NCBI RefSeq assembly: GCF_001625305.1
Contig: NW_017802379.1
Location: 6,403,561-6,467,560 of the forward strand
Length of the DNA stretch: 64,000 nt
Direction: 5' to 3'
DNA from: Branchiostoma belcheri
Taxonomy: Eukaryota; Chordata; Leptocardii; Amphioxiformes; Branchiostomatidae
This document shows, piece by piece, positions 1 through 10,645 of the stretch (position 1 is its first letter; each line of letters begins with the position of its first letter). The position numbers and the translations under genes are program-made. A model generated the notes under the pieces. The model was not told the origin of the DNA and ran no database searches. It was given only the letters and a program-made list of their open reading frames with translations.

Positions 1-998
1 TCATGTAATCAACCCTTTCCGGACTTGCCCAGATTGATTTTTTGTCTCCCTCCTCAGTCATTTCTCTTCAAGTGGTAAAAATAGTTGTTTTCTGCTGTGA
101 TTATAGTACTAAAGTGTTCTGTAGATTTATTCTATGTGTCGTATAGCAATTAAGGTTAGTATTGTTATAAACCATACTGTGTCTAATGGCTTGCATCCTT
201 TAGTTAACCATCATTTTGCCACCACGATCTGCACTAAATTTCCAACACTGAGAGCTTGGTAATATGTTCAAAAGTAAAGTTGTTTGGGCCCAAGTAACAC
301 ACCCCATAATTGCACATAAACAATGTCAATGACAGCATTGTTAAAACTGTTTGGTTTTACCCCACCTATAAATATGATTTTATATTTTGTATGCTGTCTT
401 GTAGCCTCCTTTTTCAATTTAGTTTGCTGCAGAAAGTCGTTCTGCTGGCTTCAGAGGTGCCAATACATAACCTGCTCACTGGAGAATACCTCATTTTCCC
501 CAGCATAAATAATACATGCAGACCATTAGATTCGTTTAATGTCCTTTTTATGGCATCTGTGCTGTAATGAAATGGTCTAGCACTTCTTCCCTTCAGACAT
601 TGACACCGTATGATATTAGATTAGATAGGTTTCCTAAATACAGTATAAAGATGTATCTGTGGACAAGGCAGTAGAAAATACAATTTACCGTGCATTATTA
701 ATATTATATCATATAGTCAGGCAACGTTGACCAATGAGAAGCCTCCATTTCCCACTGGTTATCAGGCCGTAACATCATAAGTGGTGAATAATGAAAAAAG
801 TGGTTGGTTATTAGAATAACCAATAACTAATGTTGTCTTCTGTTTCAGATGTGGTCTTCTGTTTCAGATGTGAATACTTACACTGGACGTCTGGAGTGTT
901 ATATCAACATCTAGTCAACATGAACTAAAAAAACACTATAAAAGATAGTACATGTACTCATAACAATAAGATGTAAATGTGTTTTTGTTTTGTTTCAG
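1..998 (+). other. upstream intron of the ZDHHC5/8-like gene
   Basis: No coding exon of the downstream palmitoyltransferase is recognisable here. The first transmembrane segment, which in the family precedes the exon at 999, should be encoded by an exon left of the window or by one I could not find. The only structure seen is a 19-bp direct duplication at 835-872, containing a splice-acceptor-like TTTCAG, followed by a short stretch resembling the start of the real exon at 999. Confidence 0.6.
835..910 (+). pseudogene. degenerate exon-like copy with duplicated acceptor
   Basis: A 19-bp unit occurs twice in tandem (835-853 and 854-872), each copy ending in a TTTCAG acceptor-like hexamer. After the second copy, 868-880 reads as Cys-Glu-Tyr-Leu, closely matching Cys-Lys-Tyr-Leu at the start of the true exon at 999. 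Similarity then fades, no good donor follows, and the frame stops near 928. This looks like a decayed duplicate of the exon start. Chance similarity is possible because the match is short. Confidence 0.35.
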
Positions 999-3900
999 GT
1001 GTAAATACTTAACGTTGGAGTATTCCATCGGTATCCCCATCTACCAGGGTATCATCTTCCTGTATGTGCTGGCCAACTTCTTCCTGGCAACCTTCATGGA
1101 CCCGGGGATATTCCCCAGGGGTAAGAACTTCCTCCTATACTCAGTGCACACATAGTTTTGTATATACAGTCACGTAGCCTAGCATGCTACATGTATGTAA
1201 TGCTGAAGTAACTGTTGCAGGAATTCTTGATAATTGTATTATACACTTTCATGTATGTTTGCAAGTGCAAGTAGCATAGATCCATATTATATTAGCATAA
1301 TGCTTGCCATAATAATGTAATAAATCTGTTATTACCTTTCTGCACAAAGGTGTTGTTTCGGGTGTGTTTGTGTGTGTGTGTGTGTTTGTGTGTATCTGTG
1401 TGTGTCTGTGTGTGTACGAGTGTGAGTGTGTATGTTGCTACAAGTGTTTCAAAGGGAACAACAAAATTCAATTTTTGGATGTTTGAACCCTGAATCCTCT
1501 TCAGGTAGTGACAGTAAAACCTGTCCCTTTCTAGTAGGAGAGAGATTGGGACTAAAGCAATTAAATTGTAAGAAGAATTTGGGTCCACATGTCCAAGAGG
1601 TAACTTTTCTTGCAGGCTTGAATGTAAAAAGTAATACAATTTCTTCTCAGTGGAGGAAGACGAAGACAAAGAGGACGACTTCCGTGCTCCGCTCTACAAG
1701 AACGTGGAGATCAAGGGCATCACGGTGCGCATGAAATGGTGCACCACGTGTCACTTCTACAGACCCCCCAGATGTTCTCACTGTAGTGTCTGCAACAACT
1801 GTATAGAGGTCAGCATTTACATTGCATCTCATAGTCAAACCTCATATGTTGATAATTATTATCGAATGTTGATATTGTTACAAGGTAGATTATGAAACGT
1901 ATCCAACTTTTAATATGTACATGTATAATGAAATGAAATGAAAATATAATATGTAAAGACAACACAGAAAATTTCAATGCCATTCTTCTTAGAAAATATG
2001 AATAATATCAGAATTATTTTGGAAAGAATTTTCAGCAAAAGATGTTGTTGTAAGTGGCACACCAGTACCACTCCAAAATGTATCAAAGTTGACCTTACCA
2101 ATTTGTACATGTACACTCTTGTGTCCTTCCTGATTCATGTAGTTTGTGTAGATTTTAGTAACCACTGATTTTGCCAAGGTGCCTTCCTTGCTTATACATT
2201 TGTAATCCCTCTAGTTGAGCTTTAGTTTTACACAAGTCATGTTGACCTCTCTTAACAGTAAGCTTAAGGTGTTGTTTTGTGTTTCAGAATTTTGACCACC
2301 ACTGCCCCTGGGTGAACAACTGTGTGGGGCGCAGAAACTACAGGTACTTCTTCCAGTTCCTGTTATCTCTCACCATCCACATGTTCTCAGTCTTCACCTT
2401 CAGTCTGGTCTACGTGCTCAACCACAAGACAGAACTCACCAGCGTGGAAGTCATTGCCTCGTATCCTTCTTTGTACAAGTCCTTGTTCTCCCTAGTTGAT
2501 AGTTTTTGCATTAGTCAACGCAGTAATGACAGTAAGGTCGTGTGGCGTAGCTGTAGTGGGTTAAGCTCAGAACCGAGAGGTCCCGGGTTCGAATCCTACC
2601 TTGTCACCCATCTTTTGCCCTTGGGAAAGGCACTTAACACAACTTTCCTCACTTCACTCAGTACCTAGCTTCGGTTAGGGACGTCCCTCGGATAGGACGT
2701 CCTGTGTTTGGGGAGAGCCACACCCCACGCACGTTTAAGAACCCACCACACCTTTCGAAAAAGAGTAGAGGCATGCCCCGGTGTGCATGGGTCCAAATAC
2801 TACTATCTGATGATTCACTATGGACTCCAGGAAGACTAGGGGTCTATTCCGGTGTGAGTGGATCAAATGTTACAGTTTAGAGTAACACAGTTTGTATCTT
2901 CTGTACAAAACTGGTGTGTTAAGCCTAGTTACAACTTTTTTTTTTCAATTGTAATTAATGGGTTTTGTGTAGCAACAAGAGAAGGTAGATACATGTAATA
3001 CACTGTAGAACTGTTGTGGCTCCTTAACGAGCTGACACAGTATGGCAGTGATGGGTGTGGTGGGACTGACGGTAGTTCCAGTGGTGGGGCTGGCAGGTTT
3101 CCACTGTGTACTTATATCAAGAGGACGAACAACAAATGAACAGGTACTACACATTTCTCCTTAGTGTTAAAAATCAAACAAATTGTTATACAACTACCAC
3201 ATACCGAGTGCACCTAAACTGCTAGGTTTACACAAATCAAACACACAATTTGAAACATCTTTTTGTCTTCACTTATTTGCACATCAAACAATAGTTTGTT
3301 CTTATAAACCTGCCTTGCTAACAAGTCTCCAGTGTCACTGACAAAAGGTAGTGGATGCTACCTGTAACGTCTGACTGTTTACAAAATCATATCCAGTTGC
3401 TTGAGTAACTGTTTTTTGGTAAAGCATCTGTTGATTGTATGAATGTAGGTTTGGTAGCATAATATTACATTTGAATGTAGCATGTATCACCTTTTGCAAA
3501 TTGTCTTTGCAGTGAACTTCTATTTCACTAGTTGACATGCCTACATGATTGTATAAGCAGAATCTAGTAGAATCTAAATGAAACTTAATTGGAGAAGCAG
3601 GGAATTTCCTTTGGTAACCAGTGTTTTTGTATTTTCCAGGTTACAGGAAAGTTCCGTAGTGGCCATAACCCGTTCTCCCGAGGCTGTTGGGGGAACATCT
3701 GTCACACCCTGTGTGGGCCCACCTATCCCAGGTACTACAAGTACAGCCGGTATAACTGCCACTCGCATAACACACCAGCTTCACAGGCACACGACGCTGT
3801 GGCAGCTGACTATAGTACACCGAATGACTTGTTACACCAAACCTTTGCACTAACATTGTTTAGTCTAGCTATCTTGTGATAATGCCCCTACTGTACATGT

Positions 3901-6900
3901 ACTTTGTGGCAGCAAGTTACTGTACAGTACTCTAGTTCTAGGGAAAAACAAGTTTTTGAACACTCAATCCTTCGTTGATAACTCTGGCACTTGAAAGCAT
4001 GACTGTTGGTCATCTGGTCAACAGATATGAAGACATACAAACGTGTACATGTTGTGTTTCTAGCTTGGAAGTATTAAACCTTATGAAAAATTCAACAAGT
4101 GCAACAAACAGATTGCTGTGTTTGCAGGTACGTTGGTCGTAAGGCCCGGACAGTGAACGTGCGACCCCACCAGTACCCAGTCATATCAGAGAAGGAAGTA
4201 CACCTCAGTCTGGGCAACACAAGTCTCATGAAAACATCACTACAACAACAGGTAACAACTTTTATCCCAACAACACACAGATTCTTTGTGCTTAAAGGCT
4301 TCAGCAAGAGGACAGAAATAAAAACAGAAGTCTTGGATGAAAACTTGAACCTGACTAAAAGGCATTCTCTCCTTGAAACTCTGTATACTGGGACACATTT
4401 GATATTCCTGTTCAGAGTCAACATTATTTTCAAATTCAAAGACTAACTAATTAAATCGGCGTGGTCTAACAGGTAGTGAAAGACAAAATTGCCAAACCTA
4501 ATTTTGGCATTAATGAATCAGTTGCTGGTTACCCTTTTCTGGAGGGTCATGTGTTTAGAATTTCGTCTGTAATTGCTCATCTGACTTGCATGTGGAACTG
4601 TGTAGTCATGATTGTCCTCATTTTTAAACTCTGTTCCTTTTTCAGACAAGCAATAGCATCATGCAGGATGGGAACCATGTTTCTATGGCAACCCCAGGCA
4701 GATCAGACTTCCCTCACAGAGAAGGTAGGTTCCAGCCTTACGTTTACAGAGCCCAGTACGTCGGCAGAACGTACTGCACCTGCGCGAAACCCGTAATGCA
4801 TTGTGCATAGCACTTAGGCAGAATGTCTCATATAAAGTCGTATTCACGTATATAAGGTTACAATTCCGTCTGTAGTTTCTAAGACTTTTGGTGTTATGTC
4901 ATAAAAGATGTCCTCTGCATCGCACAAAATTCTGATGCAACAGTGACCAAGAATCTAAAGAAAACTGTGAAAAATCAGGGTTTCGCGCAGGCGCAGTATG
5001 TTCTGCCAGCGTGCTTCAGAACCCTACAGTTGACCTGGTCCTATCTGTGATACCGGTATGTGTGAAGGGGCCCTCATGGTAGCCAAGCCTCTCAGATGAG
5101 GTTAATAGTTTTTTTTTAGTATGTAGGGATGTTTGTTAGGAGGTTACATAATTTCAGACTTAGAAATTAAGACTGTAATGGAATTTCATGTTGTTGCAGA
5201 GAAAGACCAAGCACAAAATGGGAAGTTTATTTTTGAGATGAACAGCCCGACTTCCCAGGAGCGGGCGTACCGCACGCTCCCCACCTCACAGAGCGCCGCT
5301 CCGCTGCAGGAGACCGTCCTGGGCTCGCCGAACAAACCGCCGCACCCGAGCCACAGCGACACACGGCTGGCGTCGCTGGACAGATGGGAGGGGCGGGGAG
5401 GGGGGCGGCGGCTGCCCAGGAGACCCGACGATCATGACGACTTCAACAAGTCCCGGAACACCTCCACGTCTTCGCTTGGATCGCGGGAAAGGATAATGTC
5501 GGCTGGCCGGCATAAAGAAGCGGCAAAGGAGAGGTGGCCGAGACGGCAGAGGAGTACGCCGTCGATAGGCCGGGAGCCGGAGGACCACGATCGCGAGAGA
5601 ACGCCGCACCACAGCCGCGCGAACACGCCCCACCACAGTAGAGAACCCACGCCGACGCGGCAGGAACACTTCCAGGCCAGGCCGGCATCCGGGCTGTACG
5701 ATAACGTGCCAGAAAGTGAAATGCCAAAACATGGACAGGACGCCAAGCTGGCGGGGGCGCCGCAGAGGTCCCCGTCGTACAAAGCGGCGGCGGCGAGAGA
5801 AGGGTCGCTGGGTTCCCCCGGTAACGAACGCGTTGTAGGGTCCGAAGCGCGGAAGCCACCAAGGCATAGAGGTGGGCCGGGGCATACACCTACTCATAGA
5901 GGTGGGCTTAGTCTGTGTGTTCCACAAGGTCCGTGTACAGCGCAACATGTGAAGATCAAGCAGGGACCACTCAGGTTGCATGTTGGTGTCACAACACGCA
6001 AGACATGTATACATTAGACATTATACATGTACACCCTCCAATCCTCATGGTTGCAATGTGCAAGCCTTTCATGCTGCTAACCCACATCAAAACCCAGCAA
6101 GTCAACTGTGTAGTCTGTAAACACAGATTCATTAAACCATTCCTTGTTAGAATATTACGTATAATTGAAACTGACATCAAGTCATACATTTTGGCAAAGA
6201 TATTAAGATTAATGAGATATTGGAAACTGTGAAAGGAATGTATGACTACATCCCTTTTTTCCAAACAAGCTTGATGCTGAAGACTTTTCCAAATTTTCAA
6301 AATGGAGAAAAGCAACTGGAAGAACTGCTGCTGCGATATTTGCGTCTTGTGCTGTACCGTATTTTGTATTATAGTAGTCCAACTTTACTGCTAAGACTGC
6401 TTCCCATGCCCATCTCTACATGCTGAGAATGGTTTCACACATTTGGCATATCAATTTGCTTTTTTTGTTGTAAAATCTCACCTTTTTCATATCCGCTCAC
6501 TTTAATCTATCTCTTCATTGCTCTTTTCTGCTCAGTACCTCACGATGTCTACGTCTTTCCTCAGCAGTTCATCGGTATGTCTCATTACTTCTCAGATGGA
6601 TGTGCGTACTTACACGTGTGTCCGCCCGTCCTCTCGTTTTCTCTCACTGGCTTTCCTTCGTTCTCAAGTTTTTCTCTTCCACTGTTTTCCCTGCCATGGT
6701 GCTTGTTGAAGGGATAACTGCCGTGACTGCTGTCTTTGTTAACATGCAGCTTCAAACAGTTCGTAAAATACTGTTCGGGACGTTAAGTTGCCAAGACATG
6801 GTGGATGGAGTGGAGTACCCCTTCTCTTAGTTTTTCTAGTATCTGACATTGTTGTTCTGACAGTTAAGCTACATTGTACTAAGAAAATTCAGTTTTACAT

Positions 6901-9900
6901 GTAACCTTGTAACCAGTAGAGAACCAGTAGCCAAACAGTTACTTCAGTATCCTAAAGGTAGACCCTATGTGTAATTTGATACATGAAGATGAACAGCTCT
7001 TGATCTTTGCTGAGGTGTAAAAACATTTAAAGGTCATGCTTCCCTCAAGGTACAATCCACAAGCTTTCAAAATAAACATCCACTGCCATCTTCTGGCATA
7101 GTCATATATCTGTCGTACCATCTACATGTAGCTCAGTGCCCCACAAAGAACGCTAAGTTTTCAAACTCCATTATTGAACAAATAGTTTGTTTTTAACCCC
7201 TAGCAGCACCCTTTGGTACTGCAGCAATACTTCTGATGCTGAATCTTAGGGTCACCTCTAGAATGTCATTTTGGAGACAATGAAGGCAGCAGTTACTGTT
7301 ATCCTTCCAACAAATACCCGAGTACTGTATGTCTAGAGGCAAACTACATGTGTGTGTGTTTATTGTAGTAGAAGATTTAATTAGTAGTGTGTAGATCGTA
7401 CACTGTGCGTTCTGTTATGTACGTGAACTTAACTTTCGTCAGACTTTACTGTTCCTCCAAACTTCCTTTTGTCTCGATTCTGTCTTGTACTCCGTGTCTT
7501 GTATTGCAGTAACTCTGATTTTGTAAGGGAAGTCCTTTGGCATGCAATAATGTTAGCAGGGGCCGGCACCCACAGTAAGTGTTGTCGTGTTTCTACTTGT
7601 CCCATGACTGAAAAGTGTATAAAGCTGTTGTTCTCATGATCAAGCACCAGTTTCGAAGCACCATTTCCCCCCTTTAAAGCACGGTTAAAGCTTTTAAACA
7701 TGGGACTGTTGAAATGTGATCCCTGCAATTTTTTCAAATCAGATGTTAATATTAATAAGTGTTTACCACATCTACCCTCTGTACAAAGTCAGTTTGTGGT
7801 CTAAACATAATCATATCTTCATCCCTTGTCACTCAAAGTGGTGAGACCCTTTTCTTCCCTTACTGTTCTACAAATATGATCAATCATAACTGCATGTTGG
7901 CTGCAGTACAGTGACATTCTGCACGATGGCGCCTCTGCCTGATACGCATCATTTCAGTTGGTCCTGAATCCCCTCTATGCATTCCAGTCATGATGCAGTC
8001 TTCAATACAAAAGTATCTTTCAGTATTTTCTAGGTTCCCTTGGAAAGCAACTCCCTTCTATTTTTTCTGACTCAAATCATAACATAATGGAATATTTTAT
8101 GATACCCCTTGAATATGCATGTTGTATTATGAGGCATTTATTTGATTTCGAAAATTGTCCTGTATCATATGTCCATAATAAATCCTAATGCATCCAGTAA
8201 AAATATAACAAATTTGTAATGTTTCTTTAAAAAAAAAACTTTTTGTTTATTTGTTTTCTTTTTCATGTTGTGGGACAATCTAATGTGGTAATAGCAAAGG
8301 ACAAGAAGGATGGAATTGATAATTTGGGCATTTAAGATAGAGATCTTTTTAAGAAAATGTTTCTCTGTAGCAGTGTTCTAGCCAGCCTGAATTTTTTTTC
8401 CATCATCTCAATTTTATTTGATGTAACATGTCGAACAGCCATGCTACAATTCAAAGGGACATGCTTCCCCGGAAATTTTTAAACCCATAACCCCCTGAAA
8501 CACTATTTCCTGCATTTTGAGTGGCAAATTCTGCTGGTAGACTAAGCTTAGTTTAATGACATCTCTTTCTATATTTAACACACCAATTTTTGTCTGTCAA
8601 AGATGACGGATTCGGCAAAAATTTTGTCTGCAGTGAGTGGCAAAATTCCATCAAAAACGGACGCTGGTTAGAACACTGATCCCTGTCCTGGTAACTTTCA
8701 GAATGAGGAAAAAGAAACCAATGACACTGAGTAAAGAGACTCTTTTTACACAACCAAGACTTAGTCTTTTATTCAGCCGATGTTTCGGTGACCATCTGTC
8801 ACCTTCCTCAGAGCAATTCTGACTGGTTCACATTGCACTGCAGCACAGGTGTCGCTGCTATAGATGCATTCCAAAACGTACAATATTTACATATCTACAC
8901 ATATGCATGATTACACGGAAAGGGAAAGACTTGGTTGTGTAAAAAGAGTCTCTTTTCTCAGTGTCTTACCAACCTGATGAAACTATTCACAGACAACCAA
9001 TGACACAGATAACAGCAGGAGACAGGAGTTACATGTTGTTGTTTGTTGTTTATCTCACAGCGACGGCGCGGAGTCGGGAGGGCAGCAGGGATTACGGCAA
9101 GTCTCCACAAAGTAGCAGGTCGGTCACGACCTTTAACCTCTCAGGGTCAGTAGAAATGACGGACATCCCACAAGGTCAGAGTTCACGGAGGACGCCTGGT
9201 AAACAAAGGTGGGTAAAAAATGAATTTCTTCTAGATTGTACAATATTTTGAAACTGACACATTCGTTCTTTCATCAAACCACTCATGATTGCTTTCATGT
9301 TGGAGAGAGAATTCTATATCCCACTCATGTCATTTACATGAATTGTAATTTCATTGTAAAGGCACCCAAAGTGATTTCAAAACTGGATTTTCAATTTCCT
9401 GGTCATTTTTTTTTAATCAGCCTATCCCAGACAGGTTTCATATTATTTTTGATTTGCCGCCCTGAAATTGCATTGGATGCCTTTAAGTTAACCCTTCAAG
9501 TTTAAGTTTCTTGTCTTGCATCATTATCTAATACTTGTTAGGCTAAATACAAAGACTGTATACTCAAACACATATATTTTAGCGTCAGATGAGGTGAACA
9601 TCATTCAATCATCCTATCACAACCATGTCCATTTTACCAAATGATGAGAGGGATGTTTATGATTGCACTACTAAATGTAAACACATTTCCAAACTTCATC
9701 TCACCAGTCCTAAACATAAGTGGAAGGGCCCTGACTACATTCCAGGGACCAAAGTTCCATCTAGTGAGGAAGATTCAGAAGCGGAACTGCACACCACTGA
9801 CAGTGACATGGAAGAGACAGTGTTGTAGCATATGTGAGACGATGGGGTCAACTCTTGGGTGCAGTTCTTGCATGAGGTGACAGGTGGCAGCATTGCACTG

Positions 9901-10645
9901 TGGTACAGGGGATATGCCGTCCTGCAGTCACTGCTCTGTAGATAATGCATTTACCAGGCTCACATTGATCCTCATCATTTTTTCAGCTCACTCAACCCAG
10001 TACTGATATTTTTGCTACCTCAAAGCCCTATGTTGGACAGACTATGGTGACTTACAATTGTATAATTTTGGTTTTGATGCGGTGGCATTTTCAAAGTTGT
10101 GGTGAGATGCTATAAGTCAAAAACAATCTATTTTATTTCAGTATATATAATCAACTATGATTTTGATTTTGCAAGCAAGAAATTTACTATCTAACGCAGT
10201 TAGAAGAGGGGTACAGTACACCTGTAGTGTTGTACTCTCTTGGTAGTCTTATGCCTGCTGGCTAACCAGGCATGGAGCAATGGTGTTGGGTGAAGCTCTG
10301 ATTGGTCGATTAATGATGCTGTTGCCATGGCAACAGATGGGTGATGTGGCTACTAAGAATAGGATCATATTTCATGATAGTTGTGTCTTGGGAAAACTGA
10401 CCCATTCTCATTTGTTCAGCTTTCAAAACCAATTTAAAAGGGGAAAATTTTACTCCATCGCACAAGTATCATGAAATACAGCTTAATCACACAACCTGTT
10501 TATGTGCATGTTATTTAGAACAATTTGTGTTTTTGTTGTTGACAGGGAACACAGTTCAGAAAGGAGAAAAGGGAGCTACACCAACGGAAGTCCTGTCATC
10601 CCCAGGGGCGCCTACAGCAGCCCCAACTACGAAGTCTCTGTATAG
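999..10645 (+). CDS. ZDHHC5/8: palmitoyltransferase ZDHHC5/8-like, 5' end missing
   Basis: DHHC-family S-acyltransferase that attaches palmitate to cysteines of membrane proteins; ZDHHC5/8 enzymes act at the plasma membrane and endosomes. Coding exons: 999-1120, 1651-1808, 2288-2460, 3041-3143, 3640-3731, 4128-4251, 4646-4724, 5200-5820 (or to 5871 or 5901), 9061-9208, 10546-10645. All junctions keep frame. Exon 999 encodes a transmembrane segment ending in MDPGIFPR. Exon 1651 holds the acidic [17 protein letters not shown] block and the first CRD cysteines. Exon 2288 begins [12 protein letters not shown], with the catalytic cysteine codon at 2303-2305. Later exons give RGRTTNEQ and VTGKFRSG, both typical of ZDHHC5/8. 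The long exon at 5200 is a low-complexity Ser/Pro/Arg/His tail with YDNVP. The protein ends NYEVSV, a class I PDZ ligand like the TYEISV end of vertebrate ZDHHC5/8. One amphioxus gene could be co-orthologous to both vertebrate paralogues. Confidence 0.95.
1368..1436. repeat. (GT)n-rich microsatellite in an intron
   Basis: Imperfect GT/TGTT dinucleotide tract between the first two coding exons of the ZDHHC5/8-like gene. Apparent reading frames through it on the minus strand are repeat artefacts. Confidence 0.8.
2536..2870 (+). mobile_element. tRNA-derived SINE in ZDHHC5/8 intron
   Basis: The head resembles a tRNA, with an A-box-like TGGCGTAGCTG near 2542 and a B-box GGGTTCGAATCC at 2585-2596, spaced as in an RNA polymerase III internal promoter. 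The 3' part lacks the complementary acceptor strand, so it is not a working tRNA. The body includes a segment ending in a run like CTTCACTCAG. The same family recurs on the minus strand at 32434-32668, 32889-33133 and 33460-33563. The right edge is approximate. Confidence 0.8.
3325..3425. repeat. dispersed repeat fragment, second copy near 49775
   Basis: About 95 bases beginning CCAGTGTCACTGAC and containing GTAGTGGATG, CATATCCAGT and TTGAGTAACTGT recur with few differences at about 49775-49870 inside MIOX. Both copies are intronic. The family and ends are not determined; it is probably an old DNA-transposon fragment. Confidence 0.7.
6536..6574 (+). other. candidate 39-nt cassette exon of ZDHHC5/8-like gene
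   Basis: A long pyrimidine-rich tract ends in CTGCTCAG at 6535, and a GTATGT donor follows at 6575. The 39 bases between are a multiple of three, have no stop in the required frame, and would enter and leave in phase 1, exactly the phase of the surrounding intron. It would add 13 residues including [13 protein letters not shown] second AG inside (CCTCAG) could act as an alternative acceptor. There is no transcript evidence, so this is a candidate only. Confidence 0.45.
8371..8678. mobile_element. hAT-like MITE with CAGTGTTCTAGCCAGC ends
   Basis: Terminal inverted repeats CAGTGTTCTAGCCAGC (left) and GCTGGTTAGAACACTG (right) differ at one position. The interior has no protein. A second, left-truncated copy lies at 41521-41715 in a VMP1 intron and shares the interior around GACTAAGC(T/A)TAGTTTAATGAC. 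The clear target-site duplication expected of hAT elements was not found here, so the class is provisional. Confidence 0.75.
8723..8965. mobile_element. MITE with ~40-bp terminal inverted repeats
   Basis: The left end starts GACACTGAGTAAAGAGACTC and continues through ACACAACCAAGACTT. The right end near 8926-8965 is its near-perfect reverse complement. The interior contains GATGTTTCGGTGACC and CTTCCTCAG segments and no reading frame of note. It sits in the last large intron of the ZDHHC5/8-like gene, about 100 bases upstream of the exon at 9061. Confidence 0.85.
9357..9486. mobile_element. TTAA-flanked MITE, short internally deleted copy
   Basis: The right end reads GCCGCCCTGAAATTGCATTG then GATGCCT followed by TTAA. 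The left end is a diverged version beginning near AAAGGCACCC. It belongs to the family also present at 13982-14519, about 14811-15192 and 19129-19479. It lies in the intron after exon 9061-9208. Confidence 0.7.

Noticed and set aside
2536..2603. A tRNA gene
   Set aside because: A and B boxes are present, but the 3' acceptor strand does not pair with the 5' end, and the sequence continues into a body shared with three other copies, as in a SINE.
3640..3879. Read-through of exon 3640-3731 giving a longer product
   Set aside because: The GTACTA donor at 3732 joins in frame to YVGRK at 4128, matching the family; the extension is a chance open frame ending at 3879.
5286..6014. 242-residue minus-strand open frame opposite the long ZDHHC5/8 exon
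   Set aside because: It is the antisense shadow of a GC-rich exon with in-frame joins on both sides; its Arg/Pro-rich translation has no family resemblance.
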